The translations under genes were made by a program, and so were the position numbers. Source: Pseudoxanthomonas yeongjuensis (GTDB taxonomy: Bacteria; Pseudomonadota; Gammaproteobacteria; Xanthomonadales; Xanthomonadaceae). From it: a DNA stretch of 55,956 nucleotides. The notes beneath the pieces were generated by a model, which was not told where the DNA came from, did not search any database, and saw only the letters and a program-made list of their open reading frames with translations. Positions 1 through 9,576 of the stretch are shown in pieces. The first letter of the stretch is position 1. Every line of letters starts with the position of its first letter. The stretch spans positions 472,501-528,456 of the forward strand of contig NZ_PDWT01000003.1 in NCBI RefSeq assembly GCF_010093345.1, given 5' to 3'.

Positions 1-138
1 CGAACGTCTGCAAGATGGACAGCTAGTCCTTCCTGCAGGCGTCCACACAAGTCACCTGCGCACACTGTCAAAGAGCTTCGAAGTCGGCCTCAGCGCCTTC
101 CTCGTTGACCCCGTCGTTTCCGTCGAGGTGAGCCGCAC
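1..138 (-). promoter_or_regulatory. rRNA operon leader with boxA antiterminator
   Basis: Read on the minus strand, 77-66 gives AGCTCTTTGACA, which matches the rRNA antitermination boxA (E. coli TGCTCTTTAACA). Further down, about 55-44 reads TGTGTGGACGCC, like the boxC element that follows boxA in rRNA leaders. The 16S gene itself is not in the window and should begin just left of position 1. Two sigma-70 promoters lie upstream in the right distance and direction. tyrS, next on the same strand, is a usual neighbour of an rRNA operon in xanthomonads. Confidence 0.8.
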
Positions 139-167
139 ATTATGCGGGGTGTTTCTGGAAGCGTCAA
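139..167 (-). promoter_or_regulatory. rRNA operon promoter, proximal
   Basis: On the minus strand TTGACG (167-162), a 17-bp spacer and CATAAT (144-139) form a strong sigma-70 promoter. It is followed by the GC-rich discriminator TGCGGCTCAC, of the type linked to stringent control of rRNA promoters. The same discriminator follows the second promoter 108 bp upstream. Confidence 0.8.
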
Positions 168-246
168 CATCTTATTTCAAGATTTTTTTGCTTCCCTCGT
201 TTCGACCCTTGCCGTGTTGGCGCCGGTGTGTCCGAGTGAGCCGCCC

Positions 247-275
247 ATTATAGGGGGGGCTTCCGAGAACGTCAA
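247..275 (-). promoter_or_regulatory. rRNA operon promoter, distal
   Basis: On the minus strand TTGACG (275-270), a 17-bp spacer and TATAAT (252-247), then GGGCGGCTCAC. It is nearly a copy of the proximal promoter, so the pair looks like a tandem rRNA promoter set made by duplication. Confidence 0.8.
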
Positions 276-357
276 CACCTCATTTCCGAGATTTTGCCGC
301 TTCGCCCTTGCTGTCGCTTACCGGCCGAAACCGTCGTCGCTGCTGCAAGGGGGGCGA

Positions 358-386
358 ATTATGGGCGGCGAAAATCCTTTTGGGAA
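358..386 (-). promoter_or_regulatory. possible third rRNA promoter
   Basis: On the minus strand TTCCCA (386-381), 17 bp, CATAAT (363-358). The -35 is weak, but an A/T-rich stretch lies just upstream as an UP element would. It lacks the GGCTCAC discriminator of the other two promoters. The rest of 1-487 shows no gene. Confidence 0.35.
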
Positions 387-487
387 GGGGGTAATTGAAA
401 TAATTTTGTGGGCGGGAACAGCTGCCGAGACGGAGCAAGGGTTTCGGCCTGCCCGCTGGGCCACAATCAGGAAATTTCCTCCCTCGA

Positions 488-949
488 ATGGAACTTCCAA
501 TGGCTTTTCTCACCGGCAAGACCATCAGCGAGCGCCTGCAATCCATGGCTCCAGAAGGCATGAGCCTGCAGATTCCCCCCGCCTGTCTTCTCGATATGCA
601 GGGCGAACCGCTGGAATATGAGGAAGGCGTCTCGCTTACCGTGCGTTTCCCGGCATTGCCGCGCTATGCCAATCCGCTGGGACATATGCAGGGCGGCTAC
701 ATCGTGGCGGCGCTGGACAATACGCTGGGACCGTTCTCGTACCTGATTGCGCCGCCCAGCGTGACCAGCTCGCTGAATACACAGTATTTGCGCCCGGTAA
801 CGCCGGAAACCAGCTTCATTACCTGCGTGGCGCGGTTGACCGAGCGCACACGCGCAACGCTTTACCTGACCGGCGAAGCGCGCAATCCGGAAGGCAAAAT
901 CGTGGCGCTGTGCCAGGCGGTTTGCCAGATCCTGTCGGCGAAAAGCTGA
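488..949 (+). CDS. PaaI-family hotdog thioesterase
   Basis: A 153-residue hotdog-fold protein of the PaaI/YiiD-like acyl-CoA thioesterase type. The signature lies at about residues 62-85, where HMQGGYIVAALDNTLGP has the GG-x6-D pattern of the active-site helix, followed by the TSSLNTQYLRP strand typical of these enzymes. The family hydrolyses acyl- or aryl-CoA thioesters in the cytoplasm; the substrate cannot be told. A second ATG at 500 could be the true start; neither has a clear ribosome binding site. The gene is divergent from the rRNA promoters and stands alone. Confidence 0.8.
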   Translation: MELPMAFLTGKTISERLQSMAPEGMSLQIPPACLLDMQGEPLEYEEGVSLTVRFPALPRYANPLGHMQGGYIVAALDNTLGPFSYLIAPPSVTSSLNTQYLRPVTPETSFITCVARLTERTRATLYLTGEARNPEGKIVALCQAVCQILSAKS

Positions 950-1072
950 AAAGCTGTTGCTCGGCGTGCGTGGGCCTGCTTTCCAGTACTCCGCCGCAGG
1001 CCAGCACGCTGCCCGGCAGCGGCATCGCGAAAGTCACCTGGAATCGATGGCGTCTGTCTTCGATGCATATAC

Positions 1073-1462
1073 CTATATAAGCAGCGGATCGAGGAAACGG
1101 CACCCGCGGCAGCTTGACTCCATGGAGCCAGGCCTTGCGGCAACGCCAATACTCACTTCGACCGCTGCCAGCCGCACCGGGCCGGCCTGCTCCAGCCCAT
1201 AGGCCGTCCCGTCCGGCCAGGCACCGACCGGGCAGAAGGTGGAATCCATGCGCTGGCGAGCGTCGAAGCAACAGCTCCATGGCAGATGGCCGGGCTCGAT
1301 TACGTCCCGCAGCGTGTGCGGCCCCGGTTGCAACGGAATCCCGGGCTTGCGCGCCAGGCCCCGCCTCGGCGCTATCTCCACCGCATCGGCCAGGACGCCG
1401 CCGCGCAGGTGAAACGCCTGCAATATTAAGGATCCAGGCGCTCGAATCCCGCACCGAGCCAT
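1073..1462 (-). CDS. hypothetical protein downstream of tyrS
   Basis: A 129-residue reading frame on the same strand as tyrS, starting 36 bp after the tyrS stop. I do not recognise a family. Third codon positions are strongly G/C over the first 100 codons, as in the real genes here, which supports coding. No signal peptide or membrane segment is evident. The last 25 residues look less gene-like, so the frame may be a fragment or carry a frameshift. It could also be a chance open frame in GC-rich DNA. Confidence 0.4.
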   Translation of the reverse strand: MARCGIRAPGSLILQAFHLRGGVLADAVEIAPRRGLARKPGIPLQPGPHTLRDVIEPGHLPWSCCFDARQRMDSTFCPVGAWPDGTAYGLEQAGPVRLAAVEVSIGVAARPGSMESSCRGCRFLDPLLI

Positions 1463-1498
1463 CGACCGACCATGCTTTGCATGCGCTGGCCGGTTCCT

Positions 1499-2722
1499 TC
1501 AGCCCGCCAGCAAACGCACGCGGGCGAAGTTGCGCTTGCCGACCTGCAATACGCCCTCGAAGCCGGGACCGAAGTGGGTCTGCGGGTCTTCGACCACGGC
1601 GCCGTCCACGCGCACCGCGCGCTCCTTGAGCTTGCGCGTGGCTTCGCCGTTGCTGGGAGTGATGCCGGCGGCGGTCAGCAGCGCGGCGATGCGCAGCCCT
1701 CCGGCAGGCACGCTGACGTCCTGCAAAGGCAACAAGGAGGTATCGCCTTCACCGCGGACCACCGCATGCCAGCCGGCGATGGCCTGTTCGGCCTGCCCGG
1801 CATCGTGGAAACGGGTGGTCAGTTCCCGCGCCAGGCGCAGCTTGATGTCGCGGGGATTGAGCGTGCCCGCGGCGACTTCGGCCCGCAGGGATTTCGCTTC
1901 GGCCACGCCGATATCGAAGCTGAGCAGCTCGATCCACCGCCACATCAGCTCGTCGCCGATCTTCATGGTCTTGGTGACGATATCGATGGCCGGCTCGCTG
2001 ATGCCGATGTAGTTGCCCAGCGACTTGGACATCTTGTTGACCCCGTCCAGGCCTTCCAGCAACGGCATGGTCAACACGATCTGCGGTGGCTGCCCATAGT
2101 GCTCCTGCAGGCCGCGGCCCATCAGCAGGTTGAATTTCTGGTCGGTACCGCCCAGTTCGACATCGGCCTTCAGCGCCACCGAGTCGTAGCCCTGGACCAA
2201 TGGATAGAGGAATTCGTGGATCGCGATCGACTGCTGGGCGGCGTAGCGCTTGGCGAAATCGTCGCGCTCCAGCATCCGCGCCACGGTGTGCTGGCCGGCC
2301 AGCTTGATCATGTCGGCGGCGGACATCTGTCCGAACCACTCGGAATTGAAGCGCAGTTCGGTCTTGTCGCGGTCCAGGACCTTGAACACCTGGTCGGCAT
2401 AGGTGTGGGCGTTGGCCTCCACATCCTCGCGGGTCAACGGCTTGCGGGTCACGTTCTTGCCGCTGGGATCGCCGATCATGCCGGTGAAGTCGCCGATCAG
2501 GAAGATCACCTGGTGCCCCAGCTCCTGGAACTGACGCATCTTGTTCAGCAGCACGGTGTGGCCGATGTGCAGGTCCGGGGCGGTGGGGTCGAATCCTGCC
2601 TTGATCCGCAAAGGGCGGCCCCCGGCTTTCATGGATGCGGCGAGTCGGGCTTCGAGCTCCTCGCGCTTCAGGATTTCGTCGGCGCCGCGGCCGATCAGTT
2701 CAAGTGCTTCTGTGTGAGGCAA
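1499..2722 (-). CDS. tyrS: tyrosyl-tRNA synthetase
   Basis: Charges tRNA-Tyr with tyrosine in the cytoplasm. The class I signatures are intact: HIGH within [13 protein letters not shown] about 52 residues from the start, and KMSKS within [11 protein letters not shown] near residue 230. An S4-like RNA-binding domain forms the C-terminus. The form is the bacterial TyrZ-like type of about 400 residues. There is no ATG. The frame is open from a TTG at 2755, but the TTG at 2722 has GGAAG eight bases upstream and gives a protein of usual length (407 residues), so I chose it. The gene reads toward the rRNA operon. Confidence 0.95.
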   Translation of the reverse strand: MPHTEALELIGRGADEILKREELEARLAASMKAGGRPLRIKAGFDPTAPDLHIGHTVLLNKMRQFQELGHQVIFLIGDFTGMIGDPSGKNVTRKPLTREDVEANAHTYADQVFKVLDRDKTELRFNSEWFGQMSAADMIKLAGQHTVARMLERDDFAKRYAAQQSIAIHEFLYPLVQGYDSVALKADVELGGTDQKFNLLMGRGLQEHYGQPPQIVLTMPLLEGLDGVNKMSKSLGNYIGISEPAIDIVTKTMKIGDELMWRWIELLSFDIGVAEAKSLRAEVAAGTLNPRDIKLRLARELTTRFHDAGQAEQAIAGWHAVVRGEGDTSLLPLQDVSVPAGGLRIAALLTAAGITPSNGEATRKLKERAVRVDGAVVEDPQTHFGPGFEGVLQVGKRNFARVRLLAG

Positions 2723-2836
2723 GGGCTGGGCTTCCAAATTTATGAACAGGCGCAAGGGCTTGCTGACAAAGGTGAATCTGAAGTTAAACCAAAGTTAATC
2801 GTGACGCCAGTCAAAAAAGCCATTCGACTCAATGGT

Positions 2837-2865
2837 TTGACGCGAACATTTCGTGTGTTTATGGT
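2837..2865 (+). promoter_or_regulatory. promoter of the M23 peptidase gene
   Basis: TTGACG (2837-2842), 17-bp spacer, TATGGT (2860-2865). Transcription would start near 2872, which excludes an upstream in-frame start at 2853 and supports the ATG at 2910. Confidence 0.55.
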
Positions 2866-2909
2866 ACCGCGATTGGGCTCGCCGTCTTGGGCCCGGGGAA
2901 GTCCGCCAG

Positions 2910-4358
2910 ATGCACAACCACGTTGACGGCCCCGGCCGCACGCAGCGTTTCAAGGAACGCTTGGAGATCCTCCGCGACTCCGCGCTGCATCATCAAGTGA
3001 GAGCGCACCTCTCGGCAAGACGATGGACGCGCCGGCAGTGGATCCACGCCAGTCTGTTCACCACCATCGGGGTGATGGTCGCGACCATCGTGCCCGGTTT
3101 TTCCACGGTGACGCAGGTGCCGGCCGCCGAACCCTACGCCGTGCTGAGCCTGGATCTGCCGGAACTATCCAGCACGCGCCAGGCAGGAGTCGTCGGCGAC
3201 AGCTGGCAGATAGTGAAAGTGAAATCCGGGCAGACGCTTTCCTCGCTGTTCAAGGACCTGGGCATCCCCAAGGAAACCCTGCAGCGCATCCTCGAGAACG
3301 CCGATGCTAAAACCGCGCTGGCCAAGAAACTCAAGCCCGGCACCGAACTGGCTTTCGATCTTCCGGTCGCGGGCGGCCTGCGCAGCCTGCGCTACGACCG
3401 CGACGCCGATCATCGCGTCGAACTGACGCTCGATGGCGACAAGCTCAAGGAAAGAGTGGTCGCCCGCGAAACCACCACCCGCACCGTGGTGCTGAGCGGC
3501 AAGGTCGGCCGTTCGCTCAACCGCTCCGCGCGCAAGGCCGGCCTGACCGCGGCCAACATCAATTCGATGACCGACGAGATCTTCAAGTACGACATCGACT
3601 TCAACTCCGACCTGGACGCCGACGACCGTTTCAGCGTGGTCGTGGAGCAGACCTGGCGCGAAGGCGAGCTGGTCAGCACCAGCCCGGTGCAGGCGGCGAC
3701 CTTCACCGTCGACGGCAAGCTGTATTCCGGCTTCCGTTACGCGCGTCCCGGCGACAAGCCCGAATACTTCACCGCGCAGGGACGCCCGCTGAAGAAGACC
3801 TTCATCCGCATGCCGATTCCCTATGCGCGACTCAGCTCGCGCTTCGGCGCGCGCAAGCACCCGATCCTGGGCAAGATGCGCATGCACAAGGGCGTGGACT
3901 ACGCCGCTTCCACCGGCACCCCGATCATGGCCGCGGGCGATTCGCGGGTGCAGTTCGTGGGCCGGCAGAACGGCTACGGCAACGTCGTGATCCTCGACCA
4001 CGGCCGCGGCTACACCACTCTGTACGGGCACATGTCGCGCTTCGGCAAGATCAGGGCCGGCCAGCGCATCGCCCAGGGCACGGTGATCGGCTACGTCGGC
4101 TCCACCGGCATGGCCACCGGCCCGCACCTGCATTACGAATTCCGGGTCAACGGCGTGCACCGCAACCCGCTGTCGATCACCATGCCGCCGCCGGAACCGC
4201 TGGCCGGCGCGCAGTTGGCTTCGTTCCGCACCTATACCGCCAATGCGCTGGCGCGGATCCGCACGGTGGAAAACATCATCTACGCGGACGTGGACCAGGC
4301 GCCAGCACCGGCCCAGAAGACCGCAATGGCCACTGCGCTCACCACCAGGAAGCGCTGA
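2910..4358 (+). CDS. M23 peptidoglycan DD-metalloendopeptidase
   Basis: A 482-residue envelope protein of the MepM/YebA type that cleaves peptidoglycan cross-links. An N-terminal signal anchor ([14 protein letters not shown]) is followed by a LysM/OapA-like region ([15 protein letters not shown]) and a C-terminal LytM domain. Zinc ligands are visible in MHKGVDY (His and Asp) and in GPHLHYEF (the HxH pair). It probably acts in the periplasm, anchored to the inner membrane. The start follows the promoter at 2837-2865. anmK follows 85 bp downstream on the same strand, the usual pairing in this family of bacteria. Confidence 0.9.
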   Translation: MHNHVDGPGRTQRFKERLEILRDSALHHQVRAHLSARRWTRRQWIHASLFTTIGVMVATIVPGFSTVTQVPAAEPYAVLSLDLPELSSTRQAGVVGDSWQIVKVKSGQTLSSLFKDLGIPKETLQRILENADAKTALAKKLKPGTELAFDLPVAGGLRSLRYDRDADHRVELTLDGDKLKERVVARETTTRTVVLSGKVGRSLNRSARKAGLTAANINSMTDEIFKYDIDFNSDLDADDRFSVVVEQTWREGELVSTSPVQAATFTVDGKLYSGFRYARPGDKPEYFTAQGRPLKKTFIRMPIPYARLSSRFGARKHPILGKMRMHKGVDYAASTGTPIMAAGDSRVQFVGRQNGYGNVVILDHGRGYTTLYGHMSRFGKIRAGQRIAQGTVIGYVGSTGMATGPHLHYEFRVNGVHRNPLSITMPPPEPLAGAQLASFRTYTANALARIRTVENIIYADVDQAPAPAQKTAMATALTTRKR

Positions 4359-4443
4359 TACCCAGGACCGCGCCCTTGTGGGCGCAGGTCCGGGGCGCGA
4401 TGCTTGGCCCCGCGAAATCCATCGCCTCCCTGCCGGCCAACGC

Positions 4444-5574
4444 ATGCCCGACCACCCCGCCCAGCTCTTCTACCTGGGCCTGATTTCCGGTACCAGCGCC
4501 GACGGCATCGATGCCGCGCTGGTGCGCTTCGAGCCCGATTGCGAACTGGTTTTCGGCCGTACCTATCCCTGGAACCCCGCCCTGCGCGCGCACCTGATCG
4601 CGCTGGGCCAGGGCGGCGGCGCGACCTCGCTGGATGAATTGGGCGAACTGGACACCACTCTGGCCCGCATCTTCGCCGATGTCGCCATGCAGGCGATCAA
4701 GGAAGCCGGGATCGATCCCGGCGAGGTACGCGCGATCGGTTCGCATGGGCAGACCGTGCGCCACCGGCCCGAATCGAAAAGCGCCTTCACCTGGCAGATG
4801 GGCGACGGCAATGTCATCGCCGAACGCACCGGCATAACCACCGTCGCCGATTTCCGCAGACGCGATGTCGCCGCGGGCGGTCACGGCGCGCCGCTGATGC
4901 CGGCCTTCCACGCTGCGAGGCTGCAGTCGGCGTCAGAAGACCGCGCGGTGCTGAACCTGGGCGGCATCGGCAATTTCACCCTGCTTCCGAAACACGCTGG
5001 TCAGGAGCCTGGCCCTGTGCGCGGTTTCGATACCGGCCCGGCCAATGCGCTGATGGATGCGTGGTGCGAGCGCCACACCGGCAAGCCTTACGATGCCAAC
5101 GGCGCCTTCGCCGCCAGCGGCAATGTCGATGCTGACTTGCTCGCGCGGTTGCTGGACGATCCGTGGTTCGCGTTGCCGCCGCCCAAGAGCACCGGGCGCG
5201 AACAGTTCCACCTGCCCTGGCTGGAATCGCGACTGGGCGACGCGGCCGGGCGCCCCGCCGAGGTGCAGGCGACCTTACTGGAACTGACCGCAATCACGGT
5301 GGCTGACGCCCTGCAGGCCACGCAACCGGAGACGGCGCGCGTGCTGGTCTGCGGTGGCGGGGTCCACAACGCCGCGCTGATGGCGCGGCTCTCGGCGCGG
5401 ATACCGGGGGCGATCGTGGAATCCACGGCAGCCCATGGGCTGGATCCGGATTACGTGGAAGCCATGGGTTTCGCCTGGCTGGCGCGGGAAACCCTGGCCG
5501 GACGGCCCGGCAACCTGCCCGGCGTGACCGGGGCGAAGGGCCTGCGGGTGCTCGGTGCGATCTACCCGGCTTGA
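4444..5574 (+). CDS. anmK: anhydro-N-acetylmuramic acid kinase
   Basis: Phosphorylates and opens 1,6-anhydro-MurNAc released from peptidoglycan, giving MurNAc-6-phosphate for recycling. The 376-residue length fits. Family signatures are the N-terminal [15 protein letters not shown] phosphate loop, [10 protein letters not shown], and [11 protein letters not shown] followed by [12 protein letters not shown]. It lies behind an M23 endopeptidase and meets ampG, the muropeptide importer, tail to tail across a small gene, so this stretch is a murein turnover and recycling block. Its stop is 1 bp from the stop of the convergent gene, leaving no room for a separate terminator. Confidence 0.95.
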   Translation: MPDHPAQLFYLGLISGTSADGIDAALVRFEPDCELVFGRTYPWNPALRAHLIALGQGGGATSLDELGELDTTLARIFADVAMQAIKEAGIDPGEVRAIGSHGQTVRHRPESKSAFTWQMGDGNVIAERTGITTVADFRRRDVAAGGHGAPLMPAFHAARLQSASEDRAVLNLGGIGNFTLLPKHAGQEPGPVRGFDTGPANALMDAWCERHTGKPYDANGAFAASGNVDADLLARLLDDPWFALPPPKSTGREQFHLPWLESRLGDAAGRPAEVQATLLELTAITVADALQATQPETARVLVCGGGVHNAALMARLSARIPGAIVESTAAHGLDPDYVEAMGFAWLARETLAGRPGNLPGVTGAKGLRVLGAIYPA

Positions 5575-5575
5575 T

Positions 5576-5806
5576 TCAGTCGAAGCCGTGCCCGCGCGGC
5601 ACATCCTTCAGCGCGGTGATCGCCGCCGACAGTACATCCACTTCCCTGTCGTTGAATCCGCTGCGGACCTCGGCCTCGGTGACGAACAATCCCTGCTCGA
5701 GCAGGTGGAACAGGGTGTCATGCATGTTCCAGCCCCGCGCGTCGGCCACGCGGCGGATGCGGTCGGCCAGCACCGGATCTATGTCCTTCATCACGATGTC
5801 GGTCAT
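5576..5806 (-). CDS. small protein with ribbon-helix-helix-like N-terminus
   Basis: A 76-residue protein whose first 45 residues (MKDIDPVLADRIRRVADARGWNM then DTLFHLLEQGLF) resemble an Arc/CopG-type strand-helix-helix DNA-binding fold. Its ATG overlaps the TGA of ampG as ATGA, so the two are translationally coupled, and it is the last gene of the xth-ampG operon. The function is unknown; a regulatory role is inference from fold resemblance only. A longer frame reaches upstream inside ampG but has no support. Confidence 0.6.
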   Translation of the reverse strand: MTDIVMKDIDPVLADRIRRVADARGWNMHDTLFHLLEQGLFVTEAEVRSGFNDREVDVLSAAITALKDVPRGHGFD

Positions 5807-7197
5807 GCGGCCTCCCGCTGCGCGGCCCCGTCGGTGGAGCCATGGTTGCGCATGGTGAGGCGTATGCACAACAACAGCGCGGGAATGCCGACCAGCGCCG
5901 TGCCGACGAAGAACAGGGAATACGCTTCAAGCAGGGTCCTGCCCGTCTCCAGGTGCTCCACCACCACGCCCGAGAAGCCCTTCAGCATCTTGCCCAGCAA
6001 TGCATAGAACGAACTGAGCAACGCGTACTGGGTCGCGGTGTAACCGATGTTGGTCAGACTGGACATGTAGCCGACCAGGGCCACCCCGGCGAATCCGCTG
6101 CAGAAGTTGTCGATGATCATCGCCGTAGCGAACACGCCTTCGTCGGCGCCATGCAGGGCCAGGTAGGCGAACGCCAGATTCGACCCCGGGCCAAGCACCG
6201 CGCCGGCCAGCAGCGTCGGCACGAAGCCATAGCGCACCGCGCACAGGCCGGCGGCGGCAATGCCGAGGATGGTCGCGACCAGCCCGACCGAGCCACGCAC
6301 CGCGCCGACGGTTTCCTTGGCGATCCCCAGGTCGGCATAGAACGGATTGGCCATCGGCCCCATCACGAAATCGGGCAGCCGGTACAGGCTGATGGTCAGC
6401 AGCATCAGTAGCGCCCAGCTGCCGTGCTGGCGGAAGAACGCGACGAACGGCCCGACCAGGGCATCGAACAAGCCCTTCGGCGTGAACAGCGCCGGATGCG
6501 GCGTTGCGGCGGCCAGCACCGATGCCGCCGGCTCGCGCGCCATCAATGTGGCCACTACGCCCACGCCCAGCAGCAGCGCCATGATTTCGTACGACGCGGA
6601 CCAGCCGATATTCGCCGCGAAGATCAGGATCAGCGCATCCGTGACCAGCAGCGCACCGCGATAACCCAGGGTCGAAGTCGAAGTCAGCAACCCCTGCTGC
6701 TCGTTGCTGTCGGCGCTTTCGATGCGCCAGGCGTCGATCACGATGTCCTGGGTGGCCGAGGCGAACGCCACCACCAGCGCCAGCGCGCCGAACACCAGCA
6801 ACTGGTCGAGGACCAAGCCCCCCAGCATCAGCTGGCCTTCGCGCGGCTGCACCAGCGCCATACCGACCAGTGCTGCGGCAGCGACCAGTTGCGACAGCAG
6901 CATCCAGCCGCGGCGCCGACCCAGCCAGCGGCCGAGCACCGGCGCGTCGAGATTGTCGACCAGTGGCGCCCACAGGAACTTCAGCGAATACGCCAGGCCC
7001 ACCCATGACAGGAAGCCGATGGTGGACAGCTCGATGCCGTTCTCGCGCATCCAGAAGCCCAGCGTGTTGCCCACCAGGTAGATCGGGATGCCGGAGCTGA
7101 AGCCCAGCAGCAACATCACCAGCACCTTGGGCTGGCGCAGGTTGGCCAGCACCAGTCGCCAGCCGGTGCGCGCGGGTTTCGCCGCGGTCTGGTTCAA
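5803..7197 (-). CDS. ampG: AmpG family muropeptide permease (MFS)
   Basis: A 464-residue, multi-spanning inner-membrane transporter of the AmpG subfamily of MFS, which imports GlcNAc-anhydroMurNAc peptides for recycling. Typical features are LLLGFSSGIPIYLVGNTLGFWM in the first helix region, LKFLWAPLVDN between helices, and SATQDIVIDAWRIE. The start is inferred as TTG at 7197, which overlaps the stop of xth (TTGA); the frame stays open upstream only inside xth. Transport of anhydro-muropeptides supplies the substrate made available to AnmK, whose gene is convergent next door. Confidence 0.9.
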   Translation of the reverse strand: MNQTAAKPARTGWRLVLANLRQPKVLVMLLLGFSSGIPIYLVGNTLGFWMRENGIELSTIGFLSWVGLAYSLKFLWAPLVDNLDAPVLGRWLGRRRGWMLLSQLVAAAALVGMALVQPREGQLMLGGLVLDQLLVFGALALVVAFASATQDIVIDAWRIESADSNEQQGLLTSTSTLGYRGALLVTDALILIFAANIGWSASYEIMALLLGVGVVATLMAREPAASVLAAATPHPALFTPKGLFDALVGPFVAFFRQHGSWALLMLLTISLYRLPDFVMGPMANPFYADLGIAKETVGAVRGSVGLVATILGIAAAGLCAVRYGFVPTLLAGAVLGPGSNLAFAYLALHGADEGVFATAMIIDNFCSGFAGVALVGYMSSLTNIGYTATQYALLSSFYALLGKMLKGFSGVVVEHLETGRTLLEAYSLFFVGTALVGIPALLLCIRLTMRNHGSTDGAAQREAA

Positions 7198-7967
7198 AGG
7201 GCGTAGTCCACGATGAATGGCGCATGGTCCGAGAACCGCGATGCGGTATGGATCGAGCAGGCCTTCAGCTTGCCGCGCAATGAGGGCGTGACGATCTGGT
7301 AGTCGATCCGCCAACCGACGTTGTTGGCGCGCGCCGCGCCGCGATTGCTCCACCAGGTGTAGTCCTGGCCCTCGGCGTGCAGCGCGCGATAGGCGTCGAC
7401 CCAGCCGCCCTCGTCGATGCACAAGCCGTTGAGCCAGTCGCGCTCGGCCGGCAGGCAGCCGGAGTTCTTCTGATTGGATTTCCAGTTCTTGATGTCCAGC
7501 GCCGAGCGCACGATGTTCCAGTCGCCGCACAGCACGTAGTCGCGGCCGCTGTTGCGCCACTCCTCCAGGATCGGCGCCAGCCACTCCATGACCTGGAACT
7601 TGAAACCCTGGCGCAACTCGCCCGAGGAACCGGACGGGATATAGAACGAGACCACGCTCAGGTTGCCGTAGCGCGCTTCCAGATAGCGGCCTTCCTCGTC
7701 GAATTCCGCCCAGCCCAGCGCGGTGCGCACCTCGTCCGGCTCGCGCTTGCTGTAGATGGCCACGCCGCTGTAGCCCTTCTTGGTGCTGGCGTCGCGGAAC
7801 CAGGCCTTGTAACCCTTCGGCAGGAACTCGGGGCCGGCCAGCTGGTGTTCCTGGGCCTTGGTTTCCTGCACGCAGAGCACGTCGGCGTCCTGCGCCGCGA
7901 ACCAGTCGAAGAAACCCTTGCTGGCCGCCGAACGCAGGCCATTGGCGTTGAAGCTGATGATTCGCAT
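7194..7967 (-). CDS. xth: exodeoxyribonuclease III
   Basis: A 257-residue EEP-family nuclease for base-excision repair (AP endonuclease and 3'-5' exonuclease). Motifs in order: SFNANGLRSA, LCVQETKAQ (metal-binding Glu), LCGDWNIV (catalytic Asp and Asn), and the C-terminal SDHAPFIVDY with the catalytic Asp-His. The ATG at 7967 gives the usual N-terminus MRIISFN. It is divergent from pyrE across 138 bp and is the first gene of the xth-ampG-small-protein operon. Confidence 0.93.
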   Translation of the reverse strand: MRIISFNANGLRSAASKGFFDWFAAQDADVLCVQETKAQEHQLAGPEFLPKGYKAWFRDASTKKGYSGVAIYSKREPDEVRTALGWAEFDEEGRYLEARYGNLSVVSFYIPSGSSGELRQGFKFQVMEWLAPILEEWRNSGRDYVLCGDWNIVRSALDIKNWKSNQKNSGCLPAERDWLNGLCIDEGGWVDAYRALHAEGQDYTWWSNRGAARANNVGWRIDYQIVTPSLRGKLKACSIHTASRFSDHAPFIVDYAL

Positions 7968-8105
7968 GGACACGCTTGTCGTAGATTTAAAGCCCGATTG
8001 TGCACGAACTGCGATGCGCAGGCTGCGATGCGGGACGCGTCGCGGAGTGGCCGGCCGCGGCGGCTTTGGGCTAGGCTTGCCGACACCCCACCGTAGAACA
8101 CGCCC

Positions 8106-8777
8106 ATGAGCGATCACCGCAGCCGCTTCCTGCAACTGGCCCTGCATTCCCAGGCCCTGCGCTTCGGCGAATTCACCCTGAAGTCCGGCCGGCTGAGCCC
8201 GTATTTCTTCAACGCCGGCCGCTTCGACAGCGGCGCCCGGCTGGCGGAACTGGCCGCCTGCTACGCCGATGCGGTGGAGGCCTCGGGAGTCCGGTTCGAC
8301 CTGCTGTTCGGCCCCGCGTACAAGGGCATCCCGCTGGCGACGGCGCTGGCCTGCGAATTCTCGCGCCGCGGCCGCGACCTGCCCGTGGCCTTCAACCGCA
8401 AGGAAGCCAAGGCCCATGGCGAGGGCGGCATGCTGATCGGCGCGCCGCTGGAGGAGCGCCAGGTGCTGATCGTCGATGACGTGATCACCGCCGGCACCGC
8501 CATCCGCGAGGCGCTGGGCCTGATCCAGGCCGGCGGCGGCCGGGTGGCAGGGATAGTCGTCGCACTGGACCGCCAGGAAATGCTCGGCGAAGCCGGCGCT
8601 GCCACCGATCGTCGCTCGGCCGCACAGGCCGTGGCCGCCGAAACCGGCGTGCCGGTGATCGCGGTCGCGAATCTTCACGACCTGCTTGCTTTCGCCGGCG
8701 AAAGCGCTGAACTTGTCACCCACCGCGACCGCCTGCTTGCCTATCGTGCGAGTTATGGCAGCGGTTCATCGGACTGA
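8106..8777 (+). CDS. pyrE: orotate phosphoribosyltransferase
   Basis: Makes orotidine 5'-phosphate from orotate and PRPP in pyrimidine synthesis. The 223-residue protein shows the PRPP-binding loop VLIVDDVITAGTA at about residues 119-131 and the substrate region FNRKEAKAHGEGG typical of the proteobacterial enzyme. pyrE beside xth is a common order in xanthomonads and pseudomonads. A gene for an exported protein follows after 19 bp and is probably cotranscribed. Confidence 0.95.
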   Translation: MSDHRSRFLQLALHSQALRFGEFTLKSGRLSPYFFNAGRFDSGARLAELAACYADAVEASGVRFDLLFGPAYKGIPLATALACEFSRRGRDLPVAFNRKEAKAHGEGGMLIGAPLEERQVLIVDDVITAGTAIREALGLIQAGGGRVAGIVVALDRQEMLGEAGAATDRRSAAQAVAAETGVPVIAVANLHDLLAFAGESAELVTHRDRLLAYRASYGSGSSD

Positions 8778-8796
8778 GCGCGAGGGGTCGCCGGAC

Positions 8797-9486
8797 ATGT
8801 CGAAAAATCCATTGCTGCTGCTGCTGCTGGGCGCCGCGATTGCCTCGCCGGCGCTGGCGCAGAAAGCCGGCGCGCCGGTCAAGAAGCTCTATTGCTGGAA
8901 CGAGAACGGCCAGCGGGTCTGCAGCGACGCGTTGCCGGCCGATGCGGTCAATCGCGCGCGCGTGGAAATCAGCGCCAAAAGCGGGATGCGCACCGCCGAA
9001 GTGGCACGCGCGATGAGCGAAGAGGAGCGCGCGCAAGCCGCTTCCGACGAACAGCAGCGCCAGGTCGACCAGGCCGCCGCCGATACCCGGCGCCGCACCG
9101 AACAGGCCATGCTGATGTCGTACCAGAGCGAGGACGATCTGCGCCGGGTCTTCAATGAGCGCACCAGCATCGTCGACAACAGCATCCGCACCGCGCGCTA
9201 CAACGTCACCAGCCTGCGCGAAGGCCTGGTGAGCCTGCTGCAGACCGCGGGCGATCGCGAACTGGATGGCAAGCCGGTCGCGCCGGCGATGGCCGACAAC
9301 ATCCGCAGCCGCCATCGCGAGCTGTTGCGCCAGCGTCAATTGCAGGCCAGTTTCGAGCGGCAGCGCGCGGAGCTGGATGTCGAGATCACCGACATCACCC
9401 GTCGCTACCGCGAATTGAAGGGTGTCGAAACGGCGCCGCCGGCCGCGGATGCCGGAACTGCGATGGCGGAAGCCAGGACCAAGTGA
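8797..9486 (+). CDS. exported DUF4124-like coiled-coil protein
   Basis: A 229-residue protein with a signal peptide (LLLLLLGAAIASPALA, cleavage after about residue 21). A DUF4124-like motif follows (KLYCWNENGQRVCSDALP, with two cysteines that may pair), then a long, charged, Glu/Gln/Arg-rich region that is probably coiled coil. It should lie in the periplasm. The start at 8797 was chosen because it puts the signal peptide at the N-terminus; the frame opens earlier inside pyrE. Its role is unknown. Confidence 0.75.
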   Translation: MSKNPLLLLLLGAAIASPALAQKAGAPVKKLYCWNENGQRVCSDALPADAVNRARVEISAKSGMRTAEVARAMSEEERAQAASDEQQRQVDQAAADTRRRTEQAMLMSYQSEDDLRRVFNERTSIVDNSIRTARYNVTSLREGLVSLLQTAGDRELDGKPVAPAMADNIRSRHRELLRQRQLQASFERQRAELDVEITDITRRYRELKGVETAPPAADAGTAMAEARTK

Positions 9487-9576
9487 ATCCAGCGCAGGGC
9501 GGGACTAGACCCGCCTTCCTGTCGCCGCGAAATTTCAGAAGCGGAGTCAAGTCCTGAGCGCAAGACGCCCGGGAGC

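Noticed and set aside
2853..2909. Upstream start of the M23 peptidase at 2853
   Set aside because: It would precede the -10 box of the promoter at 2837-2865, so it cannot be on that transcript.
1472..2926. A 484-codon plus-strand open frame opposite tyrS
   Set aside because: tyrS on the other strand has intact HIGH and KMSKS motifs; the frame is a shadow of G/C-biased third positions.
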